A stretch of 64,000 nucleotides of DNA from Isoetes taiwanensis (GCA_021234155.1 JAJEKV010000182.1:560605-624604); one strand, 5' to 3'; positions 45,609-57,072 are shown, counted from the stretch's first letter. Numbers and translations are program-made. Notes: generated by a model from the sequence alone, not told the origin.

Positions 45609-47480
45609 TGTACCTTTTTTACCTTCTTAGGTACTCTTGGTATGCTTTCTTCTTCCTCTCGAACTCGCGGTCTTGCTTCAACATGAACTCATGAACTCAC
45701 GTTCGCTGACTTTCTGCTTCTTCACTACCTTAGGTAGTTTGGGGCCACTTAGGTAAGGTGACCAGGCATCGGGATTGGAGGTTTCACGGATGTTCCCTTC
45801 GAGCTCTTCTTCTTCTTCACTGCCACCTTCTTCTTCTGATTATCTTCACCAGGATTACTTTCCACAATATGCAAAACAAGTTCACATATATGGATTTGGT
45901 TCAAGGCAAAAACGATAAACATGATATATCCACCCTGGGTTTTACACCAGGCCACAACTACACACAATGTAGTATTAAAGTATTTATAATATTTCAGGTT
46001 CAAAATTCGATAGTAATAAGATATAGTCTGTACATTCTATCAATAGCATATTTCCATACTCAATATATCGTCCTAAATACTGAATCAAATCTGTTTCAAG
46101 ATATCGACGTAAATTATATCAGTAGCAAATTTTCATACTCAATATATTGTTTCAAATAATAAATTTCACGTTTTTTCCTACTTAATGTATCGTTTCGAAT
46201 TATAAATTTCAAATCTGTTCCAAATATTCAGCATAATAATCTCATATTGATTATATCTAACTCACAAGTGTTTGTCCTTTTTAGTTTTTGTATCATTCCC
46301 ATTGGAAACATCCCCCCAATATCAGCTCCAAATATTGTTGTACAAATAGGTAGCTCCTACCGCCCCTAACGTATTCTGCTTGCAATACCAATCATCGTAC
46401 ATTTTCTACCTTCTTAGGTACTCTTGGTGTGCTTTCTTCTTCCTCCTGAACTCGCGGTCCACTTAGGTGGTTTGGGCCACTTAGGTAAGGTGGTCGGGCG
46501 CCAGGATTGAAGGTTTCACCGATGTTCCCTTCAAGCTCTTCTTCTTCTTCACTGCCACCTTCTTCTTCAGATTATCTTCACCAGGATTACTTTCCACAAT
46601 ATGCAAAACAGATTTACATATATGGATTTGGTCAAACATGACATATCCACTCTGGGTTTTACGCCAGGCCACAACTACACACAATATAGTATTAAAGTAT
46701 TTATAATATTTCAGGTTCAAAATTCCATAGTAATCATACATAGTCTGTACATTCTATCAATAACATATTTCCGTACTCAATATATCGTCATAAATACTGA
46801 ATTTCAAATCTGTTTCAAGATATCCACGTAAATTATATCAGTAGCAAATTTTCATACTCAATATATTGTTTCAAATAGTAAATTTCATATTTTTTCCAAA
46901 ATATCCATGTATTATATTAGTAACATATTTCCATACTTAATATATCGTTTCGAATTATAAATTTCAAATCTGTTCCAAATATTCATTATAATAATATCAT
47001 ATTCATTGTAACTAACTCACAAGTGTTTGTCCTTTTCAGTTTTTATATCATTCCCATTGGAAACATCCCCCCAATATCAGCTCAAATATTGTTGTACAAA
47101 TAGGTAGATCCTACTGCCCCTAACGTACTTCTGTATGTTCTGCTTGCAATACCAGTCATTGTACCTTTTTCCAAAATATCCATGTACATTATATTAGTAA
47201 CATATTTCCATACTTAATATATCGTTTCGAATTATAAATTTCAAATCTGTTCCAAATATTCATTATAATAATATCATATTCATTGTAATTAACTCACAAG
47301 TGTTTGTCCTTTTCAGTTTTTATATCATTCCCATTGGAAACATCCTCCCAATATCAGCTTCAAATATTGTTGTACAAATAGGTAGATCCTACTGCCCCTA
47401 ACGTACTTCTGTATGTTCTGCTTGCAATACCAGTCATTGTACCTTTTCTACCTTCTTAGGTACTCTTGGTATGCTTTCTT
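45569..47480 (-). repeat. Tandemly amplified segment in the leader of element A
   Basis: The phrase CCCCTAACGT, then CAATACCRRTCATYGTAC and TTTTCTACCTTCTTAGGTAC recurs at about 45569, 46366, 47119 and 47399. The spacings are about 797, 753 and 280 bp, and the intervening sequence (for example CCACAATATGCAAAACA at 45861 and 46592) is repeated with it. The copies interrupt the path between the tail-like region and the histone-like ORF. Element B lacks this expansion. Confidence 0.8.
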
Positions 47481-47559
47481 CTCCCTCCTGAACTCGCGGT
47501 CCTGCTTCAGCATGAACTCATGAACTCACGTTCGCCGACTTTCTGCTTCTTCACCACCT

Positions 47560-48178
47560 TAGGTGGTTTGGGCCACTTAGGTAAGGTGGTCGGGCGTCGG
47601 GATTGGAGGTTTCGCCGATGTTCCCTTCAAGCGCTTCTTCATCTTCACTGCCACCTTCTTCTTCAACCTCCTCGTCCTCCTCCTCCTCGTCGTCAGTTGC
47701 CTCCCGACGAGGTTCTTTGATATGGACGGTCCCCCTGGGTCAGTCCTGGTCCTTCTTGGACCTCTTCTCCCTCCTTCTTGCCTCCTTCTCCCTCTCCCGC
47801 TTCTTCCTTGCTGCCTTATCTTCTGGCCATTCCACCACCTTCTCCTTCCCCTTCTTCTTCTTTGGGACCGACCTGCTCTGGCTGGCTCCCCCTCCTGCCT
47901 CTTGCCTTCTTTGCTTCTGCTTTGCTCATCTTTCTGCTCACCTTCTTGCGGGGAGGCGTGCCATGGTCAACTGTCTCGCCCATTTGCTGCGAGTCCCCTG
48001 TCGAGCTGCTGGGTGCCTGCTCATGGGAGGTGTGAAATATTTCGTCCGTGAACCTCGTCCTCGGCCCGGCCTCAGGTGTTCCGAGATCTTCTTGCCGCTT
48101 CTTGCCTCTACGTCCGCCATGTTGGCCTCTGCCTGGGGCTCTTATACTTCTGGGCTGTGCATTTGGTGCGAGCCACAT
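47560..48178 (-). pseudogene. Lys/Arg/Glu-rich tail-like ORF of element A
   Basis: A 120-codon minus-strand frame from 48178 to 47816 reads GRGQHGGRRGKKRQEDLGTP, then PPRKKVSRKMSKAEAKKARG and EEEGEGEGGG. An overlapping frame from 48120 starts MADVEARSGKKISEH. Shifted frames down to 47600 are strongly acidic (DDEEEEDEEVEEEGG). It is the first coding sequence after the leader. Basic and acidic low-complexity sequence fits a nuclear protein or an extended histone-variant tail joined to the fold at 45206-45608 before the leader was amplified. That link is inference; there is no direct frame continuity. Confidence 0.4.
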
Positions 48179-48736
48179 CTTACGATCAAGGAAATAGATT
48201 AACTTAACTGGAGATCAAGAGAGACAGATTTAGGGTGTGTTAGTGAGAGTGGGACCCTAAAATGATATTTAAAAAGGAAAAGATGCTCTCTGGTTAGGAA
48301 TATTTTGTGTCACCATTAATACACCTATTTATTAGCCCCCCTTTATTAAATACCTCTACTATTTATGATTATTCCCTTATTATAATAATATTTTTAAAAT
48401 TTGATTTTTTCCTAATGGTTTGGTGTGTCAACTATGAATTTGCACCATTTTTTATCCAAGTATTGGATTGGGATGATTCTTCGACCCGTTTTAGGTGAAA
48501 TTTGATGCTCATACATAACTTCCACTCCAAGTTTACTAGAATGCTGATTTGAGTCATTCTTTTTTCCTGCACCTATAATTTAGCCTAACTCTATGACCCC
48601 ACTACCTGGGAGAAAAAAATTTCCCTCATTTTTTGAGCTTTAATGCTGGAAGTTTCTATTCCATGCTCCACTAGGCCAGTTAGACTACTTAGCCAGGGAT
48701 ATGGTTAGTGCTAGCTCTTGGTCAACCAAGAACATT
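48179..48736 (-). other. Leader of element A
   Basis: Non-coding interval between the PBS and the first ORF. It is homologous to B's leader at 37260-37783 (for example the TTATTAGCCCCCC and TAGTGCTAGYTCTTGGTCAA words). Confidence 0.6.
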
Positions 48737-48748
48737 GCTCTGATACCA
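48737..48748 (-). other. Primer-binding site of element A
   Basis: On the minus strand TGGTATCAGAGC begins one base after the LTR end. It is complementary to the 3' end of initiator tRNA-Met. Confidence 0.9.
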
Positions 48749-48749
48749 T

Positions 48750-50124
48750 TGTGACGTTCCCTACCAAATATACGATGCCTGGTCGTACATCTCGCAGGAA
48801 ATCCCCCATCCAGCCCATTGGCCTCATGGGCCCTCTAGTGCGGGAAGGGGACGCGAAGGTGTCTTACATGCCCTTCCCTTATGGGCTCCTATAACAGCGA
48901 AAACATAACATAACATCGGCACCAACAACAATAATACATCTAACTATCCCGAAGGGTAGCCCATCCATACATCCCTAGATACAGCACAGATATCAACATG
49001 CCATAAAACATGAGAGCTCCTGCCCCAGGCTAAGACCCGTAAGGGAAGTAGACTGACGACTGGGCCACAGATAGAGTAGACCGAGATATAAACAATGGCA
49101 GGGCTGGCTATAGACAACGGCTAGGGTTGACCACTCCAATCGCCCCTCCTGTGCATACTTTGCAGACGGGCTAAATCGGGCTCTAGCGTAACTATGGCAT
49201 TCCAGAGACGTAATCCTATGGTATCACCCATTGGGACTACTCCGGGTTGCATCTCCTCGGTCCAATGAGGCAGGAAGGTTTGCATCTCCCCTTCCCGAGG
49301 TCTAGTGGTTCCATGGGAGCTAGAGGATCGTGGCGACACACAATCCACGATTGAACCCCCCAAAACAAGAGCGAGGCCAACACCTGCAACTCTTGAGAGG
49401 CAGGGCAACACCATTGCCCCAGGAGGTGTCGGACCTATACCCCGCCCAATCAAAGTGACTGACTATAGGTCTAGCCCGCTATGGGTCCCCAGTAGCCACG
49501 TTCAGCAGGGGCCTCCATCCACTTTGCCACTAGCCCCGTTGTATGGTACTAAGTCACTTCATAGCCCCCGAAGCCGGGCGGGTTCCTATGCACAGGCTGT
49601 ATATAATAGGAACTAAGGGGTCTAAACTAGGAGCATCATCTAGATCACAACTATTAGGTCTCTACCCTCCTTCCCAATACACAAAAGGTGCAAACATAAG
49701 ATCAACCAACATCGTGCATCAATATTACATTATAATAATGAAGATAACATCTAATCTACATACATGAATCTATCTACTTGTTCGGGTTCCTTGCTTAGTG
49801 TTCGAAGCCTAGACTAGGGGTTCTAGGAGACTCTACTAGCAAGGAAAGATACTAGCTCATCTGGAATTTGAGGTTCCAGATGATCTACCTATAAAGCTAC
49901 TCTGAATACCTGCTCCAGACAAACTTCCCCCAACTCCTAAGGTTTCCATAACTTGATGGTGAGTCGGACGGTTCCTCCTCCTTCTGATGGATGCACTACC
50001 TTGGGACTGTCGAACTATGCCGCAACGAACGGGGATCAAAACAGAGTTCTGAACATTGAACGGGTCTCAAGGCAGGTGGAGCCAAAAAGTGGCTTAGGGT
50101 TAGGGTACTTATAGGTTACGGTTC
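48750..50124 (-). repeat. 5' LTR of element A, truncated
   Basis: It begins TGTGACGTTCCCTACC on the plus strand and matches 20806-22160 closely. After about 50124 (TTATAGGTTACGGTTCTTA) similarity stops, so the last about 230 bp of the LTR (its U3 start in element orientation) is missing and no target-site duplication can be seen on this side. Confidence 0.85.
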
Positions 50125-51062
50125 TTAATATATTGATGACACAGTTCTTCAAAAAAAAAAAAACATTCTTGCTACTTCCAATCAACTACTTTGGAAAAAT
50201 AAAGATGATCAATATATGGTGCCTACACTATTTCATATGAGATTTGGGGATCTTATCTCTGTCCCATCTAATACTTTTTTAAAATGTTGTAATTGTTCTA
50301 AGTCTTTAATATAAGTGATATGTTCTTCAGAACAAAAAACCAAAAAATATATTTAATTTTTTTGTAAGCCGTTACATGCCAACTGCTAGATTTTTTTTAA
50401 GTCGACCCCTAGATTTTTTTTTTTTAAATCCTAAGACGTATTTTTGAAGTATTATAATTTAAAATACCAACGTATTAAACTTAGCATACTTTTGCAGTAT
50501 CATACATCTTAAGTATTGAACCTATCCGATGACAATACTGTCTAGCCTTGATTCTCCCCAGTTGGATCACGTGGTAGGTGAGATTCCTCACCCGGGCGGA
50601 GCCTTGCCTAAGTCTTCTACACCCTCTGGGGTGCCCTCAGTTCTTTACAATGATATTAGACTACTCTTAGTCATGAAGATATGTGCTTATATATGTGCTC
50701 GACTAGCTAGAGAGAATTTTAGTATCATTTGCTCTGCCGTAAAGGTACATTTTAAGCAGTAAAAGATATGAAATTAAAGCAAATCAAACAAAGTAATCCA
50801 AAATGCAAAATGCCCAAAATGCATGCATGCTCAAATCACATGTATTAAATTTTTAAATATATCTCGATATATCTTATTTCTAGTAACGAACATAGATTTG
50901 GACTTGCGTATTTGGTATCCTTTATAGTAATTTTGCATCTTACATACACTAGTTGTTTTTTGTTTCAACAGATTGAGCAACTTCTGCTTCTCCTACAATG
51001 TTATCAATGTCATTATAATCCCAATCCCTATCATTAAATTTTCTCCAGCTCGGTGATATGTT
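50125..51062. other. AT-rich interval, no gene
   Basis: Poly(A) and poly(T) runs (50150-50163, 50391-50400, 50415-50425) and AT-rich sequence. No recognisable gene or repeat. Confidence 0.4.
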
Positions 51063-51067
51063 CAAAC

Positions 51068-51172
51068 CTTAACAACTGGCCCTCAAGTTTTATGGTTGAG
51101 ATCAGATCTCAGCTATAAAACCTTAACAACCTGGCCCTCAAGTATTATAGCTGAGATCAGATCTCAGTTGAA
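51068..51172. repeat. 51-bp direct repeat containing a palindrome
   Basis: CCTTAACAAC, then TGGCCCTCAAGT and TGAGATCAGATCTCAG occurs at about 51068 and 51120. The second copy includes the perfect palindrome CTGAGATCAGATCTCAG. Confidence 0.8.
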
Positions 51173-51297
51173 ATCCTTGGTAGTTGACATAAATGCAATT
51201 GACTTTTGAATTGGAAAAAAGCTTTCAAAATAACAACCTCCAAATTGTAGGACTAAACTCCAGTAGCTCAAATGTGGTGAATGTAATAGATGGGGTA

Positions 51298-51515
51298 GAT
51301 AACGCCCTGGTCAGAGGGCGTTATGGGAATAAAATTCAAGGGCAATATGGCCATGGCCAAAATGGCGAGGGCGTGGCCATATTGCCCTTGAATTTTATTC
51401 CCATTAACGCCCGAGGGCCAGGGCGTTATCTTCCTTAACCCTGCTCCGAGGGTGTTATGAGCCTTCGTGATAACGCCCTAGCGTTATGAGCCTTTGTGAT
51501 AACGCCCTAGGGCAT
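51298..51515. repeat. Foldback repeat (GATAACG family), copy 1
   Basis: The arms 51298-51354 and 51374-51430 are inverted copies of about 57 bp with few mismatches (GATAACGCCCTGG against CCAGGGCGTTATC; GGGAATAAAATTCAAGGGCA against its complement). An 18-20 bp loop separates them. 51450-51515 adds two direct copies of GTTATGAGCCTTYGTGATAA. No ORF is present. Confidence 0.85.
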
Positions 51516-51806
51516 TATGATTGTTTTAGCAGCAAGGTGTTAAGGTGTTAAGGTGTCATATGAGAACATTGCGACCAATCGTTGTTCTCCAACAACATGG
51601 AAACCAAAAATTACCTAATCCGTAGACTTCTTACGTGAGTAGGGTAGATTTTTATTTTCAGTAATGTAAGGACCCACCTGGTTGTAGGATGATAACACTT
51701 GTTTGGCTACAACTAAACCATGCCTCAAAGTAGTCTCAAGTTAAATCATAGGTACTTCAAGTACCCTTGTATGGAGCATTGGAGATAGAAAATGTACAAG
51801 AAAGGA

Positions 51807-51820
51807 AGGAAGGAAGGAAG
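51807..51820 (+). repeat. Short (GGAA)n microsatellite
   Basis: A small tetranucleotide run, AAGGAAGGAAGGAAGGAAG, near 51803-51821. Confidence 0.8.
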
Positions 51821-52430
51821 TTTATTTTAACGTCCACGGAGGCCAGAGGCCTATGAGAAAGGCTGTAAAAGGTGTAAGAAAGCCTATGCTAGTGAAAAAA
51901 GTTGAGTGGAAACACGTGTCAATCCGAGAGGGCCAGCCAGCCAAGAGAAGAGATAAGTTTCCGACAAACAATAAAAATGGTGGTCCTGTCTGCCGCAATG
52001 AAATTTTTAACACATACCCAAAAGGCTTGCATGGGCGGTAGCAATATTATATGCAATAATTTGGACGGCTACGATTCGGTAACACAGATCGCGGCGGCTG
52101 CAGTCAAGTTGCACGGCGTTGTCAAACAGAGCGGCGACTTGAGCGTACGCGTGGATGAGCACCGGACTTTCTTTAACCAATTAATATTGATCGACCCTTC
52201 AAATTCCTTCTTTGCTTCCCATTTTCAAACACGCTTCTCATTAATCTAACCCACATTATAAGAACCTGTTCTAACCTGCTCTCTTCTTCTCAATCCAAAA
52301 CGGAGCACCACAATTATGAATGATTCCTCCCTTCTGCCAACCCACAAAAAGTTGCGCTTTAACAAGGGATCATTTCGTTAGATGCAATGACATACTTCAG
52401 AAGATCTGACAGAATTTGTAGCCAACAGTT

Positions 52431-55400
52431 ATGGCGAGTTGGGCTTTCGCACTGCTTCTGCTTCCGATGATATTTCATGGCTGCTTTGCCAATGATGAAG
52501 GTTTTCTCCTTTCCCTCCCTGCATTCTCTAAGTTAGTACGGTAAAGCAAATAAAATGAATGAGGATTTTGTACGTACGGCAACTCTCTGTTTCCGTGAAC
52601 AGGATCACTGCTACACAAGAAATACGAATAGGCAGATAGCTCAAAATTGCTCGGCAATTATGATAACCGTGTAATATCATTAGAATCTTTAGCCATAGGC
52701 TTGTAGGTAGGTGTATGGCCCCAAATTTTCCTAGGAAGTGTCATCCCAGTTACTGGAGAAAGCTCCTTCTCCCGACTTATCAAAACGAAATTGAAGCAAA
52801 GTGCAGTTATCGAAGCGAAATCGAAGCAAAGTGCATTTTTTCATCGCATGTTACTGGAGAGAGATCCTCACCTGGGCAGAAGCACGAGAATTTCCATTTT
52901 AAAGACTTTAACAGCTCTAGTAGAAGATTAGGTAACTTAAAGATCATATAATTGAACACATGACAGCCAAAGTGTGCTGAAGGCAGACTTCTTACTCCCT
53001 GCCTAAAGACGAAATATGAGAGGCCCAATCAAGGGGATAGATTCCTGCCTCAAGTCTAGGCCGGAACATGACAAGTTTTTTGCAATTTTCATGAATTATG
53101 CACAATCAGACAGATGATACCCGAATTGCTACTGTACCACATGGCTTAATGTGTGATGTAATTGCAGGCGACATCCTTCTTCAATTTAAAGAGACACTTC
53201 ATGATCCAACAAGTGCAACGTCTAGTTGGAGCAGCAGTTTGCAAAACCCTTGTACTTGGGACCATATAGTCTGCAGCAATGATTATTATGTTATTCGCAT
53301 GTAAGCTCCAGCTATAGCAGAATTATTACACACGGTAGAGCCTTGAAGGTAATGGTCGGTGCTTTTATGCAGTGAACTCGGGAGCCAACAACTATCTGGA
53401 AGTTTGGTGTCATCACTTGGCAAACTTAGTCGTTTAGAATACTTGTAAGTTCCTCTTAAGATTTTTAAATGATGGCATTTGATCTAGCGGGCATTAGTAA
53501 AGCATGAGCCATGTATTGCCCACAACTGGGGCTCTGGGAAGTAAACCAAGTAGTAATACTAAAAGACAGAACAATTTCCCACCCACATAACCTGAGGAGT
53601 GGTTCTGGGAATGCTTGATAATGAGAAGAGATGTGCCTTATCAGTGCCTTATTTGGACCTGAAAGCTTCGCCCCTGCTTCTCTGGCCTTGCTTCTCCGCC
53701 ATAGCCACAGATCTGCACCTTATTTGGACCTCAAAGCTTACTCCTATAGCTCAAATCTTTTGTTATTGGCCCTGTAAAGCTTGCCACAGAGTTTTCTTAT
53801 TCTGAACCCCTTCTTGCATTGCTTCTGTTTTTTGTTCTGTCCTGGGATTGTTTTAGAGACTTGACAATCTTTGCATCCACGAAAGCAAAAAATCAGGTCA
53901 CAAAATGACCATCAAAGCTCTGAACTCATGGAAAAAATGGACAGAAAAAGCTCAGAGTTTGCCCGGGCTTCAGCACTGCAAAATCGCCCATTTTACCTTA
54001 TTTTTGCAGCAAAGAACCATCAGAAAGAACAGCAATACCAGGAAGACCCATTACCATAGCCAAATCTAAATGGGCAAAGCTCCAAATGGTCGGAATGGAA
54101 GCATGAATTTGCAGATAGGAGCTTTTTTTCTTCCCAAATGCCTCGGCCCAGAACGTTAAGGCTGATAACGTCCTGTGCAGAGGCGTTATGGCCCATAACC
54201 ATGTGGTCAGGAAATTCCTCGGCCGTACTGCCGTATGGCCTCGGAATTTACTGGAGTATGGCCGAGGCATTTCCTGACCACATGGCCACCTCAGCCATTT
54301 CTCCTGGGCCATAACGCCTCTGCACATGACGTTATCTAGCCCATGGCATCTTCATGTTTCTTCTTATTTCTAAAAGCACTCTCAATAAAAGCATCCACCT
54401 TTAACTGTTTATTGCTTATCATATTCTTAGTGTACTAAGTTTAACATTTCTAAATGACAGAGAACTGTATAATAATAACCTTACTGGGAACATCCCAGAG
54501 GAGCTCGGAAATCTTAGTGGCCTAATAAGCCTTGATCTCTATCAAAATTCATTGACATCTACAATACCTGACAGTCTGGGAAGACTAGGAAAGCTTAGAT
54601 ACCTGTATGTGCTTGTCTTTCCACTTTCTCATAATTGCAAACTTTTCTGTTTCAAAATGGTAACGCTATTGTCAATTGTGCAGCCGCTTGAACAACAACA
54701 GCCTTCATGGAGAAATTCCCATTTCTCTGACAAAGATTAACAACCTTCAAGTCCTGTGAGTGTCGAAATGTTTATCTCAATCCTTAACTTATTTCAAATG
54801 ATGATGCCTTATAATGATATGCATGTGTAAACCAGTGACCTATCAAACAACAATTTATCTGGATCTGTTCCATCAAATGGCTCGTTTTCAAGATTTACTC
54901 CCTTAAGGTAAAGTCTGCGCCATTTCTTAATGCAAACCATTAACATATGGTACAGAAGCTTTTAACAGGTGACATATCGTAGTGTGCTTTTAATCAAGGT
55001 CACTAAATTTGAAGAGCATGCTACCTTGCAGTTTTTCGAATAACAATGGACTTTGTGGGGAAGCAATAGGAGTGCAATGTCCTGGACAACCACCTTTAAG
55101 CTCTCCAACTCTACCAACTCAGAATAGTATGCCTTGTTTTCCATTCCTCATGTTGTGCCCTTGGGCAGCTGTTGAGATATTTGTCTTTGATTTAACTACT
55201 TCAGGTGAAGATGCGTCTTCATCATTGCCAATCAAAGCCATTATCGCAGCTGCCGTCGTGTGTGCAGTTCTTGTAGTTACTGGTGCAGCTGTTGCGTATT
55301 ACTTATGGCGGCGCAAGAGTCCAGAAGATTATTTTGATGTAGCATGTAAGTATGATCATTAATTGTTATTGTCGTTACTGGTTGTACCAGAAACAGAAAA

Positions 55401-56845
55401 GGAAACAGAAGTCTCTCTCCGACCAGGTAGAAAAAAAGTAGTGCCTTCTTCTCAATGAGTCACGGAAATTAAATCGTGCTAACTTCCAATCCAACTGTAC
55501 ACCTATAGTAATAGGTCTGAATTCTATCAATGCAACTGAAGCATATATCCTACCAATATCTTATTAGCAACCTGTTGATAACTACATGAATTAATTATGC
55601 AAATTGCATTTATTTATGCAGATAATGAAGAAGATCCAAAGATAAATTTAGGACAGCTTAGACGATTTACATTACGGGAGCTACAACTAGCAACTGGCAA
55701 TTTTGATAATGAGAATATTCTCGGCCGCGGCGGGTTTGGTAAGGTCTACAAGGGGAAACTGCCTGATGGATCCATAGTTGCTGTGAAACGCCTCAAAGAT
55801 GAAGTCACAGAAAGTTCAGAATTGCAGTTCCAAATGGAGCTGGAAGTCATAAGCTTGGCAGTGCATCGCAACTTACTTCGTCTAACAGGCTTCTGCATGT
55901 CTGTCACAGAGCGACTCCTTGTTTATCCTTACATGGCAAATGGAAGTGTCTCCTCACAACTTCGTGGTTAGTAGTAATTTTTTTCTTCAACAACTCCGGA
56001 ATATAAGGATATTAAACATGCATCTTTGCTACTGTAGAACATCGTGAAAGAAAAGCACTTACTTGGGAGATTCGGAAACGTATAGCTTTAGGTGCAGCAC
56101 GAGGTCTTGCTTATCTTCATGAACATTGTGACCCGAAGATAATACACCGTGATGTAAAGGCTGCCAACATTTTGCTGGATGATAACTTTGAACCTTTAGT
56201 GGGGGATTTTGGATTGGCAAAGGTGATGGATCTGAAAAAGACTCATGTCATAAGTGCCGTAAGGGGCACCCTTGGCCACATTGCGCCAGAGTATCTATCC
56301 ACAGGCAAAACATCAGAAAAATCAGATGTATTTGGATATGGGATTACGCTCTTGGAGCTAGTAAGCGGGCAAAGGGCATATGACCTTGCACGTCTTGCCG
56401 AAGACGAAGACATCATGCTCTTACAATGGGTATGAGCACATTGCCTTTGTATTTTATAATCTTTACAATCAAACCCTTCTCATATACTTAATATGCGTGC
56501 AGACAAAACTAACCTTCCTTCCCGGTCTCCTTTTAGGTGAAGACGAAGTTATTCGCTGGAAAGATCAATGAATTTGTTGATCCAACTCTGTTGGAAATGG
56601 AAGCAAACCGTGTTGAGATTGAAGAGATGGTGCAGATGGCTCTGTTGTGCACAAGAGCTTCAGCAGAAGATCGACCCAAGATGAAGGATGTGGTAAGAAT
56701 GCAGGAAAGAAAAGAGATGGTTTCTCAGCTATGGAGGGAATACCAAGGAGAAGAAGAAGAAGTCAAATCTCTTTTCAACTCGTCTAGCAGATGGAGCAAT
56801 ACTTCTTCCAATGTAATTGCTATTGATTTGTCTGGTCCCAGGTGA
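52431..56845 (+). CDS. SERK: SERK-like LRR receptor kinase, complete (11 exons)
   Basis: SERK/BAK1-type co-receptor kinase of the plasma membrane (LRR-RLK subfamily II), partner of ligand-binding LRR kinases in hormone and immune signalling. Exons: 52431-52500, 53168-53300, 53373-53444, 54461-54604, 54684-54755, 54836-54907, 55032-55126, 55205-55345, 55622-55966, 56038-56429, 56537-56845; all GT-AG and in phase, 614 aa, close to BAK1 (615). Signal peptide 1-21; [10 protein letters not shown] cap; five LRRs, with 72-bp exons as in SERKs; short Pro/Ser region; TM at about 232-258 ([20 protein letters not shown]). Kinase: GRGGFG at about 302, VAVK lysine at about 324, HRD at 418-420, DFG at 438-440, APE of IAPEYLS; C-terminus LSGPR as in SERKs. 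Odd points: the activation loop has Ile-Ser where BAK1 has Thr449-Thr450, and subdomain XI reads RMQERKEM instead of RMLEGDGL. Confidence 0.93.
52786..52840 (+). repeat. Short tandem repeat in SERK intron 1
   Basis: CGAAATTGAAGCAAAGTGCA at about 52787 is followed by a near copy, CGAAATCGAAGCAAAGTGCA, at about 52815. Confidence 0.75.
54164..54336. repeat. Foldback repeat (GATAACG family), copy 2, in SERK intron 3
   Basis: The left arm starts GATAACGTCCTGTGCAGAGG, then CGTTATGGCCC and CATGTGGTCAGGAAAT. The right arm is its inverse, ending GCCATAACGCCTCTGCACAT, then GACGTTATC. One arm has about 20 bp extra. The ends match copy 1 at 51298: GATAACGYC...GGCGTTATGG. It sits within intron 3 (53445-54460) of the SERK-like gene. 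Confidence 0.85.
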
Positions 56846-57072
56846 TGTCTGTACCTAACGGGGGCCCATTAACCCCCTTACTCCAAAACATGAAAGAAAT
56901 TCTTTTTTAAATGGCCACATATTAATTAGAGATGCCACGTGCCACAAAATCCATCAATTTAGAGCCATAGCCAGAATAACCAGAATCAGGGCCAGATTCC
57001 ACTTGACTTTGCCAGTTAATAATAAACTAATCAGCGGATAACATCTCATAACTGACGCTCTCATTTGGGGTG
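56846..57072. other. SERK 3' flank
   Basis: Likely 3' untranslated and flanking sequence. No clear AATAAA signal was pinned; a TTAATAATAAACTAAT stretch lies at about 57015-57030. Confidence 0.3.

Larger units (their letters stand above)
20806..50124 (-). mobile_element. Outer Ty3/gypsy element A with nested insertions and a histone H3 module
   Basis: A minus-strand Ty3/gypsy element bounded by related LTRs at 20806-22370 (3') and 48750-~50124 (5', truncated). Read in its own orientation the order is: 5' LTR, PBS, leader, basic/acidic tail region (~48178-47560), tandemly amplified leader (47450-45570), histone H3-like ORF (45608-45206), unknown ORF region (~44060-42790), gag (~42581-41280), protease, RT (~40790-40318), integrase (40190-39440, resuming at 26273), chromodomain, PPT, 3' LTR. 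Three elements interrupt it: element B at 26279-39434, a MITE at 25430-25984 and a Copia TR-GAG element at 22935-25282. Without them A is about 13 kb. RNase H is largely deleted, and frameshifts and stops are common. Confidence 0.85.

Noticed and set aside
47603-48202. 199-codon plus-strand ORF with Ser/Leu/Pro-rich sequence
   Set aside because: Antisense shadow of the charged minus-strand region of element A; no domain and low complexity.
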